Shown in pieces: positions 24,096 through 33,178 of a stretch of DNA of 64,000 nucleotides. Made by a program: the position numbers and the translations under genes. Every line of letters begins with the position of its first letter. The first letter of the stretch is position 1. Below the pieces are notes generated by a model that worked only from the letters and a program-made list of their open reading frames with translations, was not told where the DNA came from and ran no database searches. Source of the DNA: Narthecium ossifragum (lineage: Eukaryota > Streptophyta > Magnoliopsida > Dioscoreales > Nartheciaceae); the NCBI GenBank assembly GCA_963920575.1, contig OY986964.1, forward strand, positions 15,861,460 to 15,925,459. The letters run 5' to 3'.

Positions 24096-24143
24096 CGGTG
24101 GTCAAGAGAGGGTCCTCCACTCCCAAATGAGGAGGATGGGGTA
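23310..24143. other. GC-rich host-like flank upstream of the desaturase fragment
   Basis: Mostly GC-rich, with overlapping open frames on both strands (23344-23907 plus, 23394-23936 minus), a common property of GC-rich DNA. I recognise no protein. It ends in a (TC)n microsatellite at 24059-24092. It could be promoter and 5' UTR of the following gene fragment. Confidence 0.5.
24059..24092. repeat. (TC)n microsatellite
   Basis: About 17 uninterrupted TC units, 50 bp upstream of the desaturase start codon. A typical location for a 5' UTR CT-rich tract. Confidence 0.95.
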
Positions 24144-24236
24144 ATGGCGACAGGCTTCTTCTGGTCGTACACGGACGAGCCCCACGCTTCTAGGAGGCGC
24201 CATATACTCTCGCAGCACCCCCATGGGCTTTTCTCA
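24144..24236 (+). pseudogene. Sphingolipid delta-4 desaturase, 5' exon fragment
   Basis: From the ATG at 24144 the frame reads MATGFFWSYTDEPHASRRR followed by HILSQHP. This is the distinctive N-terminus of plant sphingolipid delta-4 (DES1-like) desaturases, ER enzymes that desaturate the long-chain base of ceramides. Codons just upstream (EDGV before the M) also match the family, so the true start may be further left. After about 24 codons the similarity stops, where the family continues into the LFGPDP region, and AAGGTTTG could be read as a splice donor. The membrane domain and the three histidine boxes are not found in the following 3 kb. I read it as a truncated gene fragment, though an unrecognised intron cannot be excluded. 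Confidence 0.7.
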
Positions 24237-26430
24237 AGGTTTGAATATATGCGCACAATTGTTGGTGATTGACATGACCAACTAATACGTTCTTTATTTG
24301 AGTTTATTGTTTGTGCTCTTGTTTTTGAGAAAAGAACTGAATTTTTTTCCATGAATTTGGTTTCTTACATTGTTCTCGATTTGGTGTCTTTGCTTATTTA
24401 ACGATGAGTTCCTGCATTTGTTCAAATTCATCTTTTTGGTTTTTGGATTTGCATTGGACATGTATTTCCTTGGTTCCCTTCCTTTGGATCATGAGAAAAT
24501 GCTGGATCTTGATGAGTTCTCTATGGGCGTCTTAGCTTTTATTACAATGTCCACATCACTTCGGAATACACCTTTGCTTCATAGCTGCTAATTAAGAAAG
24601 AGAATGAAGTTATAGCATTCTATTTCAACTTACTTTCATATATGGTGATAACACTGTTGTTGCTGGCTTTAGAAAGGCAGAGGGATCTCCCTTTGGTTTT
24701 TCAAACTTTGCTACCCACTCCTGCACATTTGTTTCTACACAAACTGAGAATATTACAGGAACATTGCCCAAGTTTGAACACATCAGGATATGAATTTTGA
24801 GGTAGGTGTATGCCCAGTGAATGATGACTTGGTAATGAAGTATGGACAAAGAAAGCAGGTATTTAAGGTATCTTTCAACCTGTAGGCTTCACAGTTTTGC
24901 TAATAATTAAGAAGACTTAAACTATTCATGATATCAAAAAATGAATAGTTATTCTACAATTAGAGAATTCGTAACAAGGACACTAAACAATCACTATAAA
25001 CTAATCCTGCTCTTTTAATTCCAGTTCTAATTTATAAGCCATAGACCCTGCAACTAAATTTTTATTAGCTATTGTTTCGAGTTCTTTTAGGCTTTTAGCT
25101 AAACATTTTTCAATAAGTAGTTTCACACACTGAAAGAAAAAATAAGAACTTTCAGGTTGCTAAAATTAGTACATCGCCATAGTAAAAAATAACATTTGAC
25201 ATAGATCTTTCTTAAATGCAAGTCGTATAGGAAAGAGTTGTTAATACCTTATTTTCAAGAGATCCATTCAACCTTTTAAGAACATTTGACACAGATTAAG
25301 GAAGTGTCTTGCAGTTGTTAATAACATTTGACACATATTAAGGAAGTGTTTTGCAATTGTTCCTCTGTGAGTTTCTTTCTTAAATGCAAATCTCCTTGAA
25401 TGTTGCATTACTATTCTTTTTTCCATTTTTTTATTCCTGTTTAAATAGATATATCTGCTATTCTCTTGCTAAAAGTCTTGCATTTTCCTTCACATTCATT
25501 CTTTCTATTTGGAGATCATATAAGAGGTATATGAAGCGTTGTGTATGTTTCTGAAGCGTTGGTCAAAGGTGCACTCTAAGATTTACATCTCTTTTGTTTC
25601 CCGCCCTTTATTATGCCTTGCAGATTTGGTCATGTTTTGAAATAGAGCATGGTACTTAGATTAAGTTTGACAATTTTGTGAAAGATTAAGTTTTTCTGGA
25701 TGGTATGTTTGTTACTTCTGCCCAAATAATCAAAAGCATGTTATAATTTCTCTTGCCTGTGAACTTTCTCAAAGCGAAAGATCATTTTACTTGCAGATTT
25801 TGATCATTGATCATGCATTTTTACTAGCTGATCTCATTGTCTACATGGGAATTGCGAGAGAAGTTGATCTCTTTATCTAAATTTAAGCAAATCTATTTTC
25901 TCTTCTTTTCTAAACTTATTTCATTTAGAGATGTGATGATTGATCGGTTGTTTGATTTTGTTTGGATCCTATTTGATATATTAGGGTTGTTGGTTTTGTG
26001 ATTTTGCGGAGATTTATGTGTACTTTTAGGAGAGATTATGTATCACAAATGCATTGATTTTACCTCCCAAGATATAACAGGTTGTGAGATACAAATTTTT
26101 GCTGCAAGAGAAAAGAATTTTGAGATTGGTCGTCTTCAAGAGCAACTTTCTTTGTTAGACTAAAGATACTATACGCTATTAGGAGGATGTTAAAAAAAAA
26201 TTGTCGACTTCAGAATGCTAAAAAAAAAATTCTTGGGGTAAACAATGGCAAATTAATTGAACAAGCCATGTAAATGGTGGACTTCAGAATTTGTGTAAGC
26301 TATGGCAAATTAATTAAAAATATTAATTAAATGAAGTTTGCGAAGTTTGAGATATAATCTGCTTACAACTGTATGATTGAAAATACAAAGTAATCAAGAA
26401 CTAATAATACAATCTGCTTACTACTGTATG
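24237..26430. other. AT-rich region between desaturase fragments
   Basis: No recognised gene. Exon-like bits are a plus-strand frame at 24370-24591, overlapping frames around 24625-24849 on either strand, and a short plus-strand frame ending near 26163 (EKNFEIGRLQEQLSLLD, coiled-coil-like) preceded by an AACAG acceptor-like sequence. Local duplications occur at 25190-25390 (ACATTTGACACA...TTAAGGAAGTGT) and 26350-26440 (AATCTGCTTAC.ACTGTATGA). Confidence 0.4.
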
Positions 26431-26433
26431 AAT

Positions 26434-26696
26434 GAGAAGAAGGATGTGATAACTTCTACTACATGCTGAACGTACTGCAATGGTGGTCGTGCTTGCAGGG
26501 GCTTCTTGCCTTATGGGCCCTTTAATGGTTCTTAAACTCTATGGAGTTCCCTACTTGGTAAGTTTGTTTTATACCTTCGATTCTTGATGTGTAGGCTTCA
26601 TAGATATTGTTATGGAAGTCTTTGGGTTATCATGTTTGCAATAAACTTTATTTGGGATGCAGATTTTTGTGATGTGGCAGGAATTTGATTTCTTAT
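26434..26696 (+). pseudogene. Omega-3 fatty acid desaturase fragment (FAD3/7/8-like), two exon pieces
   Basis: Exon piece 1 (26434-26557) begins EKKDVITSTTC. A short insertion then changes the family tryptophan codon into TGA plus a frameshift, and the new frame continues TAMVVVLAG...MGPLMVLKLYGVPYL. This is the conserved segment before the last part of plant omega-3 desaturases, membrane enzymes converting 18:2 to 18:3. It ends exactly at a GTAAGT donor (26558). Piece 2 (26663-26696) follows a GATGCAG acceptor and reads IFVMW, as the family does, but then diverges to a TAA before the third histidine box. The matching intron position supports descent from a genuine gene, and the frameshift and loss of the rest make it a pseudogene. 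Confidence 0.75.
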
Positions 26697-27953
26697 AAGG
26701 TAGATATACATACATATATATATAGAGTATTTTACATTTTAAATCTACTTCTTAATTGATTTTACGAAACCGGTCCGTTTTCAGTTTCGTTTACATATGA
26801 GGCCAGCTTTGACTTTTTTGGACAACAATGCCCTTGGTGAGCGAACACTTGTATAACATTAAATGCAATGAGTGCATTTAATGCACCCAAGTCATTTAAT
26901 GTTTTACATGTTTTTCTAGCTTGCCTTGGAAATGATGGCATCCTCTCTATCTCTCTCCTTGGCATTTGTCCCAATCTCTTACTCTGTGTCTCTCTCTACC
27001 ATCCATCTCTTTCTATTCTCTCTATCTCTCACTCTATTGTCTCAATCTCTACCATCTCTCTCTCTCACCCTCTACCATCTCTCTCCCCCCCCCCCCCCTC
27101 CCCCGCCGGCCCGGCTTGGTTTGGAAGAGGTTGAGGTCGATCTTTGGCTTGGCAGCTGAGATTGAAGCTGCTTTTGTCTAGGCATGGTGTTGAGCCCATA
27201 CCGTGTTTATTTATCGTCACATTTATCGTCCCTTGAACCTTTTGTGCAGTGCCTCCCTTCTTGTGCTTGGTGAGCGAGTCGTTTGAGTCACTGTAGATTC
27301 TCAGGCCATGTCTCTGGAGCAGGACTTTCTTAAAAGTGGGCCAGTCACATCTCTATAAATGATGAATACTCCTCCAAGAAGGAAGAAGTAAAATAAAAAA
27401 GGAAGAAGAAGATAGAATAAATTTCATAGCAATACTAACTAAGAAAAACCATGAGGATAATGATCGGAGGACAAGCTGATGATGACATCACTACTAAACT
27501 GAGAAAAAGAGGAAACAAAGATTGGGCTTTCCCGTTAGGAGAATCGAGTGAACAAAGATTGGGCTTTTCCGTAATATGAATACTTATTTGTTTCTCATGA
27601 ATCCTTATATTTATCGGATGAATATTTTGAAATGTGCCATCAATATAGGAGAGAGAAAAAAATGGTAGAGAAATGAAGACGGTGAAGAGAGAGATATAAA
27701 GAGAGACGGTAGAGTGAGAGGCGTTAGGAGGAATAATTGCCTAAAAGGCCCCCCCCATCCCTCTTAGCAGACCGAGACCCAACCCCTAATATTTTGCAGA
27801 TTCGGACCCCAAACCGTCTAAATCCCAACATTACCCTCCGATTCCACCGGCATTAATGGTCATAAATGGCCATGGATGATCATGCATCCGATTCAATAGC
27901 CATCCTAGGCATTTGAACCGACGCGAGACTCGAGACGCACTTGAGAGCGTATG
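26697..27953. other. Low-complexity host-like DNA before LTR E
   Basis: Contains a (TA)n stretch (26708-26722), palindromic TGCATTTAATGCA-type text near 26875-26890, a CT-rich block with a C-run (26930-27110), a GA-rich block (27640-27720) and C-rich text at 27751. I see no coding gene. Frames in the CT-rich block (Ser/Leu/Pro-rich) are low-complexity artefacts. Confidence 0.5.
27949..27953. repeat. Target-site duplication of solo LTR E, left copy (GTATG)
   Basis: GTATG precedes the LTR and is repeated at 30491-30495. Confidence 0.95.
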
Positions 27954-29002
27954 TGTCGTGCCCCGGCCCGGAAAACCCATCCAGACCGGAACACGAGGGG
28001 GGGGGGGGGTTCCTACATCTACTAACAACAACTGGCGAAAACAGTTACAACAAACAAACAGAGGAGAGAAGTAAATCTAACAACTACTATTATTACAAAA
28101 CTGTACATACAACAGAGTTACATTAAGATTTACATAAACCAGTCCTCATGTACAAAAGATGTTATGAGACTAGAAAAGGTTACATCAACAGAGGTCTCCC
28201 GGAAGGCACAGCAGAAGCCATCTTGGCCCTCAAACATGCCCTGATGTTGTCGCGCCACCGCAGGACGAGCAACTGGGGCCCACCGAAGGAGCGCTGGTAC
28301 CTGCACCTGCAAACGCCGCCCAGGTAGGAGTGAGCACTAAGCTCAGTAGGGTTCTACTCTACGACACACACAAGAAAGGGGAAACTGCAACTGAAGTAAC
28401 TCTGTGCCAAGTATTGAGGCCTGTCAAGGACCCCATAAATCCCGTCAATAACCCGAAGGGTACCTGTCCAAAGTACGTCCCTCCGACAGCCACTGTTCAA
28501 GGGTGGACATTCTCCGACATTCCCTGACACAGGGTGGACATGACGATACCAGTAGGACACCCCTCTCCAAGCGGGATCTCCACACTTGGCGGAACAACCA
28601 TGGTTATGACAACCATCTCTCAGCACTCAAAGCAACAGAGTCAACACGGCCCCAAACAACAGACTAACAGCACTACAGTCAAACCCTAGGCCTCTAATGC
28701 ATAATCAACAATGCATGCAACAGTATAAACAGGCAACAATCAAGGGAATACCTTCGGCCGATTTATACTAAACATTCCCGAGGTTCTTGACTCCCACGGT
28801 TAATCACAAAGCGATAAAGGGTATACAGTCAGCCCATTTATTCTACACAATCCCGGGAGTCATCACACTCCCGGTTCAACCACAAAGCGGTAACAAACAA
28901 CAGTTTATGGCAATATCACTAAACATGCCATTACAGCGGTAAACAAACTATCATGGCAAGCCCCGCGGGCAAAACCACCAAAACCGCATTCTGGTGTACG
29001 TT

Positions 29003-29222
29003 GGATCGATCCCACTTGCCCTCGGATCGATCCAACTTGTCCTTGGATCTATCCGACTCGGAAAAGCCAAGAAAGCCACTCTCTGTTACCCTCATACACT
29101 GTTCATGGGAAACACTGGATCGATCCAAACATACCCATGGATCGATCCGACTTGCCCTCAGTGAACAGACCATCTTGGGTACAACCGGGATCGATCCAAG
29201 ATCCAACTGAATCGATCCCAAC
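29003..29222. repeat. TTGGATCGATCCA array 1, LTR E
   Basis: About seven GGATCGATCC palindromes or one-base variants separated by 13-60 bp of unique sequence. Confidence 0.85.
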
Positions 29223-29384
29223 CGGCCCTCCGACCAACTTTCGACGGCGATCACGGCAGGAAAACCAAGCCAAACTTCACCAAACTAGGTGAGTTGGTAG
29301 ATCCGATACTCACGAAGCTACTCATGGCTTCAAAATCGGAAACCATCACTAAAAATGGTCAATAAAACCCCATCAAACAGCTTT

Positions 29385-29497
29385 GGGATCAATCCGGAAC
29401 ATTTAGATCGATCCAGAAAAATATTGGATCGATCCGTAACATTTGGATCGATCCAGAAAAATATTGGATCGATCCGGATCATTTGGATCGATCCAAA
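29385..29497. repeat. TTGGATCGATCCA array 2, LTR E
   Basis: Tight run of six units of GGATCGATCC spaced 16-23 bp, with spacers of two alternating kinds (AGAAAAATATT and GTAACATTT). Confidence 0.9.
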
Positions 29498-30256
29498 AAG
29501 CTTCATATCAGCTTCAGATCAGTCTCGTCGCAGGCCACGAGAAAAATTACCAAACTTCATAGAAAAATCAGAAAAATACGAAATAAGCTGGAATAGAAAG
29601 ATAACTCAGAGATCTACAACTCTTATGTTCATCATAGGTCAATAACAAGCTTGTATTGACCGGAGAACGCGCCGTAATTTGGTTGTTCTTCAGGAACAGC
29701 AAAATCGGAAAAATCCGAGCTTTAATATGATTAAATCCTACTAAAATCTCAACCAAAGCTTATGAAACTTAAACCAAAAATTATACTAACTAAGAGGAAG
29801 CCAGCAACACAAAGAACAGCAAGATCAAACGGCTCGATTAAGAGAAACCCATTAAAATACTCACATAGGTAGAACACCTTCCGGAAACGAAATCCTCGGC
29901 TGATTCCTCGCAAACCGGTCACCAACAGAGCTTCAAACCACACCAGAGATCTTCCTCACGCCGCCACGGTTCAAACGAGCCTTCAAACGCACAAAACAGT
30001 GGCATGAGGAGGGAGAACGGTGGAGAAGAAGGTTCAGCCGGAAACAGGGGAAGCAGAGCTCCCGGAAGAAGAAGAAAAGAGAAGGAAGCAGCAGAGAAGG
30101 AGAAGCGGAGGAAGAGGAAGGAAAGGGAGGGGGAAAGCCGGGGAAGGAGGGGAAAAGGGGAAGCAGAGGAGAGAAAGTCTTCTCTCCCCTGACAGCGGAG
30201 AGCGACGGCCTCGACGACCGTCCTCTCAGGGAAGAAAGACGGTAACATGGTACAGT

Positions 30257-30335
30257 TCTCGGATCGATCCAAGACTAAGTCGGATCGATCCAAGACCTAG
30301 CTGGATCGATCCAACACTAGCTTGGATCGATCCAC
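30257..30335. repeat. TTGGATCGATCCA array 3, LTR E
   Basis: Four GGATCGATCC palindromes at about 20-bp intervals, 155-235 bp from the U3 end of the LTR, the same position as the arrays in A and G. Confidence 0.9.
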
Positions 30336-30501
30336 AAATCAAAAATATCCTAAACGGATCTAGTCAAACACAAGCATCAATCAGAGGCTGTGTGCGCACA
30401 CGGGTGAGAAACAAACCAACAAGGCGCAATTTACCAAATTGCCTTTGTGGTGAACAACGAGCTACATGAATAGAGGGACAGGTCCTCACAGTATGTTAGT
30501 G

Positions 30502-30511
30502 GCCACGTGGC
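30502..30511. promoter_or_regulatory. G-box palindrome GCCACGTGGC upstream of host gene
   Basis: Perfect palindrome with CACGTG core, the usual plant bZIP/bHLH site, 6 bp after the target duplication of LTR E and 250 bp before the host ATG. Functional role is inference. Confidence 0.55.
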
Positions 30512-30609
30512 ATGCTTGCATTCGCTGGCTATACAGCGCGTCAGCGAAGACGCAACGTGACGATGTTAAGTGGCTGCCCCTCGTGCCAAAACTGGACTTC
30601 AACCACGAG

Positions 30610-30617
30610 TATTAAAT
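30610..30617 (+). promoter_or_regulatory. TATA-like box of host gene (TATTAAAT)
   Basis: TATTAAAT 150 bp upstream of the first ATG, with no other ATG between, fits a plant core promoter. Weak on its own. Confidence 0.4.
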
Positions 30618-30761
30618 CCTACCCGTAAAAACAAGCCTCCTATTTCTAAGCCGGCATTTCTTCTCCCGATCCTTCAAACCCCCCTTACATTTCTCCGACG
30701 GTGTTTCCGAGTCTTCTCCGGCGGTCGCCATACCCTACGGCCCAAAGTTGGAGTCCACCCA

Positions 30762-30818
30762 ATGGCCCAAGAAATGGAGGAATTACTCTCGAATGTGTTT
30801 ACTAAAGGCATGGAAACA
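30762..30818 (+). pseudogene. Unidentified host gene, first coding exon, 5' piece (disrupted)
   Basis: Nineteen codons from the first ATG after a TATA-like box (MAQEMEELLSNVFTKGMET), then interrupted by element F. The last five bases, AAACA, are the target duplication. The same frame resumes at 61425 with AIVIAVEKIQSLQPKPK and reaches a splice donor. The continuous frame across the exact insertion point is strong evidence for a real exon. I do not recognise the protein: the short reading is acidic then basic and shows no motif. Upstream the frame stays open to 30570 without another ATG. With 30.6 kb inserted in the exon this allele should be null. Confidence 0.6.
30814..30818. repeat. Target-site duplication of element F, left copy (AAACA)
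   Basis: AAACA precedes the TGTGAGG start and recurs at 61420-61424. Confidence 0.95.
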
Positions 30819-31108
30819 TGTGAGGACGCGTACCTCCAACCCAGTCCGATTGTGTTAGGTCGAGGGTCCGGTTTTATGGTTTGGCTCGGTTGGCCTTTGG
30901 TTGTGATCGGTTGATCACATCGCTGTTTTTGACCCCAGAGGCATTTTGGTAAATTTGCTCCCTGACGATCGATTTCACACCTGCGTTGCACACACTACCT
31001 TTGATTGATGTATGTGATTGATTAGAACCTTAAGTGCGCTTCCGATGGGAAGATCGGAGCTCGATCGGGAGAGATCGAATCGGGCGGCTGTGATCGATTC
31101 CAGCTTTC

Positions 31109-31116
31109 TATTTAAG
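31109..31116 (+). promoter_or_regulatory. TATA-like box in F 5' LTR
   Basis: TATTTAAG followed by a CT-rich initiator-like tract. The 3' LTR has TAGTTAAG at the equivalent place (about 59451), so only the 5' copy keeps the better box. Confidence 0.5.
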
Positions 31117-31652
31117 CCCTTTCTCTTCTCTCTCTTTCCTCTCTTTTTCTTTCCTCTCCTGTCGTTCTCTCTCTCTCTTTCCTACCGGCTGAGCTAGGGC
31201 TTCGAGTCATGATCTTCGAGGACTAGATCTTGGGGATTGAGCTTGAGGGATACGTGGAGGAGCTACCCTACTTGATCAGGTAGGTGTTTCTACCACGATC
31301 GTATCATTGGGTTTACCTAGGATAGATTTATTATGCTTTTGATGTAGTTGTGTACGGTAGAATGTTTTGTAGCTTTATGCATGGGTGTTATAGCTTGTTT
31401 AGAGTGTCTCTACCATTTGATTTCATATTTTTATCGGACGATTCTCGTATTATCGCCGGTTTGTCGGTTTTTGGCCGTTTAGATGTAGATTTGAGTTCTA
31501 GCTATCAAAATCTTGCTTTCTTCAAACCAATAGCTTCCCCACCATTTATTACGCGTGCCTGCAAAGTTTCATCGATTTTTGATAAACTTTGATAGATCAA
31601 ATCCAAAAAATTGGATTTCTGGTACTGTTCTTAGGAATTGTGCACCAGGCCA

Positions 31653-32053
31653 GACGGTCGACCGTCGGATCGACCGTCAGGTGTTGACACGCTTAATTTT
31701 GGTCTCACGGTCGATCATCTGATTGATCATCGCATCGACCGTGGCCTCATGGTCGACCGTCGAATCCACCGTGGCCTCACGGTCGACCCGCTCTTTCTCA
31801 TTTTGGGTCTCCCAGGGTCGATGCTCCAATCGACCGTGGGTCCTCACCTTTTTCTCACTTTATCTCACAGTTGACCATCGCATCGACCATGAGGCTCTGT
31901 CTCCTTTTTGGCTTCCTAGGGTCAATGTCCAGATCGACCGTGGCCCTTAAGCTTTTCCCACTTTTTGGTCTCACGGTCGACCGTCGGATCGACCGTCGGA
32001 TCGACCGTCACATCGACCGTGGCCTCACGGTCGACCATCGGATCGACCGTGAG
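31653..32053. repeat. CGGTCGACCGTCGGATCGACCGT array, F 5' LTR
   Basis: About fifteen half or whole palindromes with core GTCGAC/ATCGAC and arms CGGT/ACCG over 400 bp, densest at 31973-32052. The array lies downstream of the TATA-like box, so it should be transcribed. Arg/Asp/Ile-rich frames here (31638-32122) are translations of the repeat. Confidence 0.9.
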
Positions 32054-32355
32054 CGCCTGAACAGTGTTTTCTGGCTTCCTTTGATTGGCTTTTCATTCAT
32101 GATAGATACCCAATCAAATTAGGAAGCATGCATGCAGTTATCACGGGGTTTTCAATGGATTTCAATTGAGATTGGAAATTGGATCGTGCGTTTGCGCCTT
32201 TTGGCGGATTTATGGATTGACTTGCATTTAAATACCTAGTTGGATGGTAAACTTAAATGCTTATTGTTTGCTTAGCCGTTAACTAGCTTTGAGTGCTAAT
32301 TTACCCTGTATTGTGGAACCTTAGCCCGTTGCTGGCGTGTACCGAGGGCTATTGT

Positions 32356-32576
32356 GGGTTCGTTTGGCTCGGTTCCCGGATGGAACCCGGGATCCAGAAT
32401 CGGCGGTATCCGCAGGAGCAGAAACCGCGGACGACGTCTGCTCGCGACGAGCGGACACCAAAAACGGAATCCGCCGGAGAGCCAAACGGCGGAACCCGGG
32501 AATCCGGAATCCGCGGATTTCGGGATCCGCCGGATTCACTCCCATTCGCTCCCATTCCAGCGACCCAAACGGGCTC
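32356..32576. mobile_element. MITE2: small MITE in F 5' LTR
   Basis: 221-bp insert absent from the 3' LTR of F, where GGCTATTGT runs straight into ATAACCG. Ends are imperfect inverted repeats: GGGTTCGTTTGGCTCG at the left and the reverse complement of GAGCCCGTTTGGGTCG at the right, 12 of 16 matching. A 3-bp duplication TGT flanks it (32353-32355 and 32577-32579). The size and 3-bp duplication suggest a PIF/Harbinger-like MITE. The inside is GC-rich with repeated GGAATCCG/CGGATTC motifs that could fold. Confidence 0.8.
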
Positions 32577-33173
32577 TGTATAACGGTTGAACTCATAATT
32601 GTTGTTGTGGCATATAGAGACATCTAGGTTAGATATTTGCATAGGTTCATGCACTGTATGCATTAGAGGCATATTAGGTTAGGCGGGGCGTTGGGTTTAT
32701 TGTCGATCCGAGGCTCTCGGGTTGATCGGATCTAGCCTTAGGATCGTGGCTGGGTAACAAGCTTTAGGGCGGAATTGTATCATTGGAATCTTCTTGTTCT
32801 CGAGGATATGATGTAGTTAGCTATGATTATATTGCTTTTGAGGTTTAGAGGTCGTGTTGTCTCCCCAATGCTAAGTGCTAAGGATGGATGTCGATGTGTT
32901 CCCGATGTGGGTCCCCAAGACATGGGAATCCTGCTTGGGTAAGGGTGATCCTGCATGTTACTGTTCCGTGGCCTCCTATTAACATCTTCATCAGAGAGGT
33001 TTCATGGCAGGAGCCCTTAAGACATCGGTAGGGGTTGTGGGACCCCGTGACATTCCTTAGACTTGAGCGGAGAGACATCACAGTTGTTGTTTTCCTCCCT
33101 TCAGTGTGCCATAGAGTAGAACCCTACTGAGCTTGTCGTTCACTCCTATTCGGGCTGCGTTTGCAGGTGCAGG

Positions 33174-33178
33174 GGTCA
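33174..33178. repeat. Target-site duplication of element G, left copy (GGTCA)
   Basis: GGTCA precedes the LTR of G and recurs at 52865-52869. Confidence 0.95.

Larger units (their letters stand above)
27954..30490 (-). mobile_element. Element E: solo LTR of a Tekay-like element
   Basis: 2537 bp starting TGTCGTGCCCCGGCCC and ending CAGGTCCTCACA, i.e. an A/G-type LTR in reverse orientation, flanked by perfect GTATG duplications. No internal region exists, so this is a solo LTR left by recombination between two LTRs. It contains a G-run at about 28000-28012 and three palindrome clusters. It lies about 270 bp upstream of the host start codon at 30762. Confidence 0.93.
30819..33178 (+). repeat. 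Element F 5' LTR, left part
   Basis: Starts TGTGAGGACGCGTACC, homologous to 59162 onward. It contains a TATA-like TATTTAAG at 31109-31116, a CT-rich tract, a palindrome array (31653-32053) and MITE2 (32356-32576). Element G interrupts it after 33178. Confidence 0.92.

Noticed and set aside
24625..24849. Exon-like frame on the minus strand (and an overlapping one on the plus strand)
   Set aside because: Both strands are open over the same stretch and I recognise neither product, so I cannot call a gene.
26868..27181. Ser/Leu/Pro-rich small proteins
   Set aside because: Overlapping frames from a CT-rich low-complexity block.
29385..29497. CRISPR-like regularly spaced palindromes
   Set aside because: Units are about 10 bp with similar, not unique, spacers, they lie inside plant LTRs, and no cas genes exist.
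31638..32122. Open frames rich in Asp-Arg-Ile repeats
   Set aside because: They are direct translations of the GTCGAC/ATCGAC array in an LTR and shift frame between the two LTR copies.
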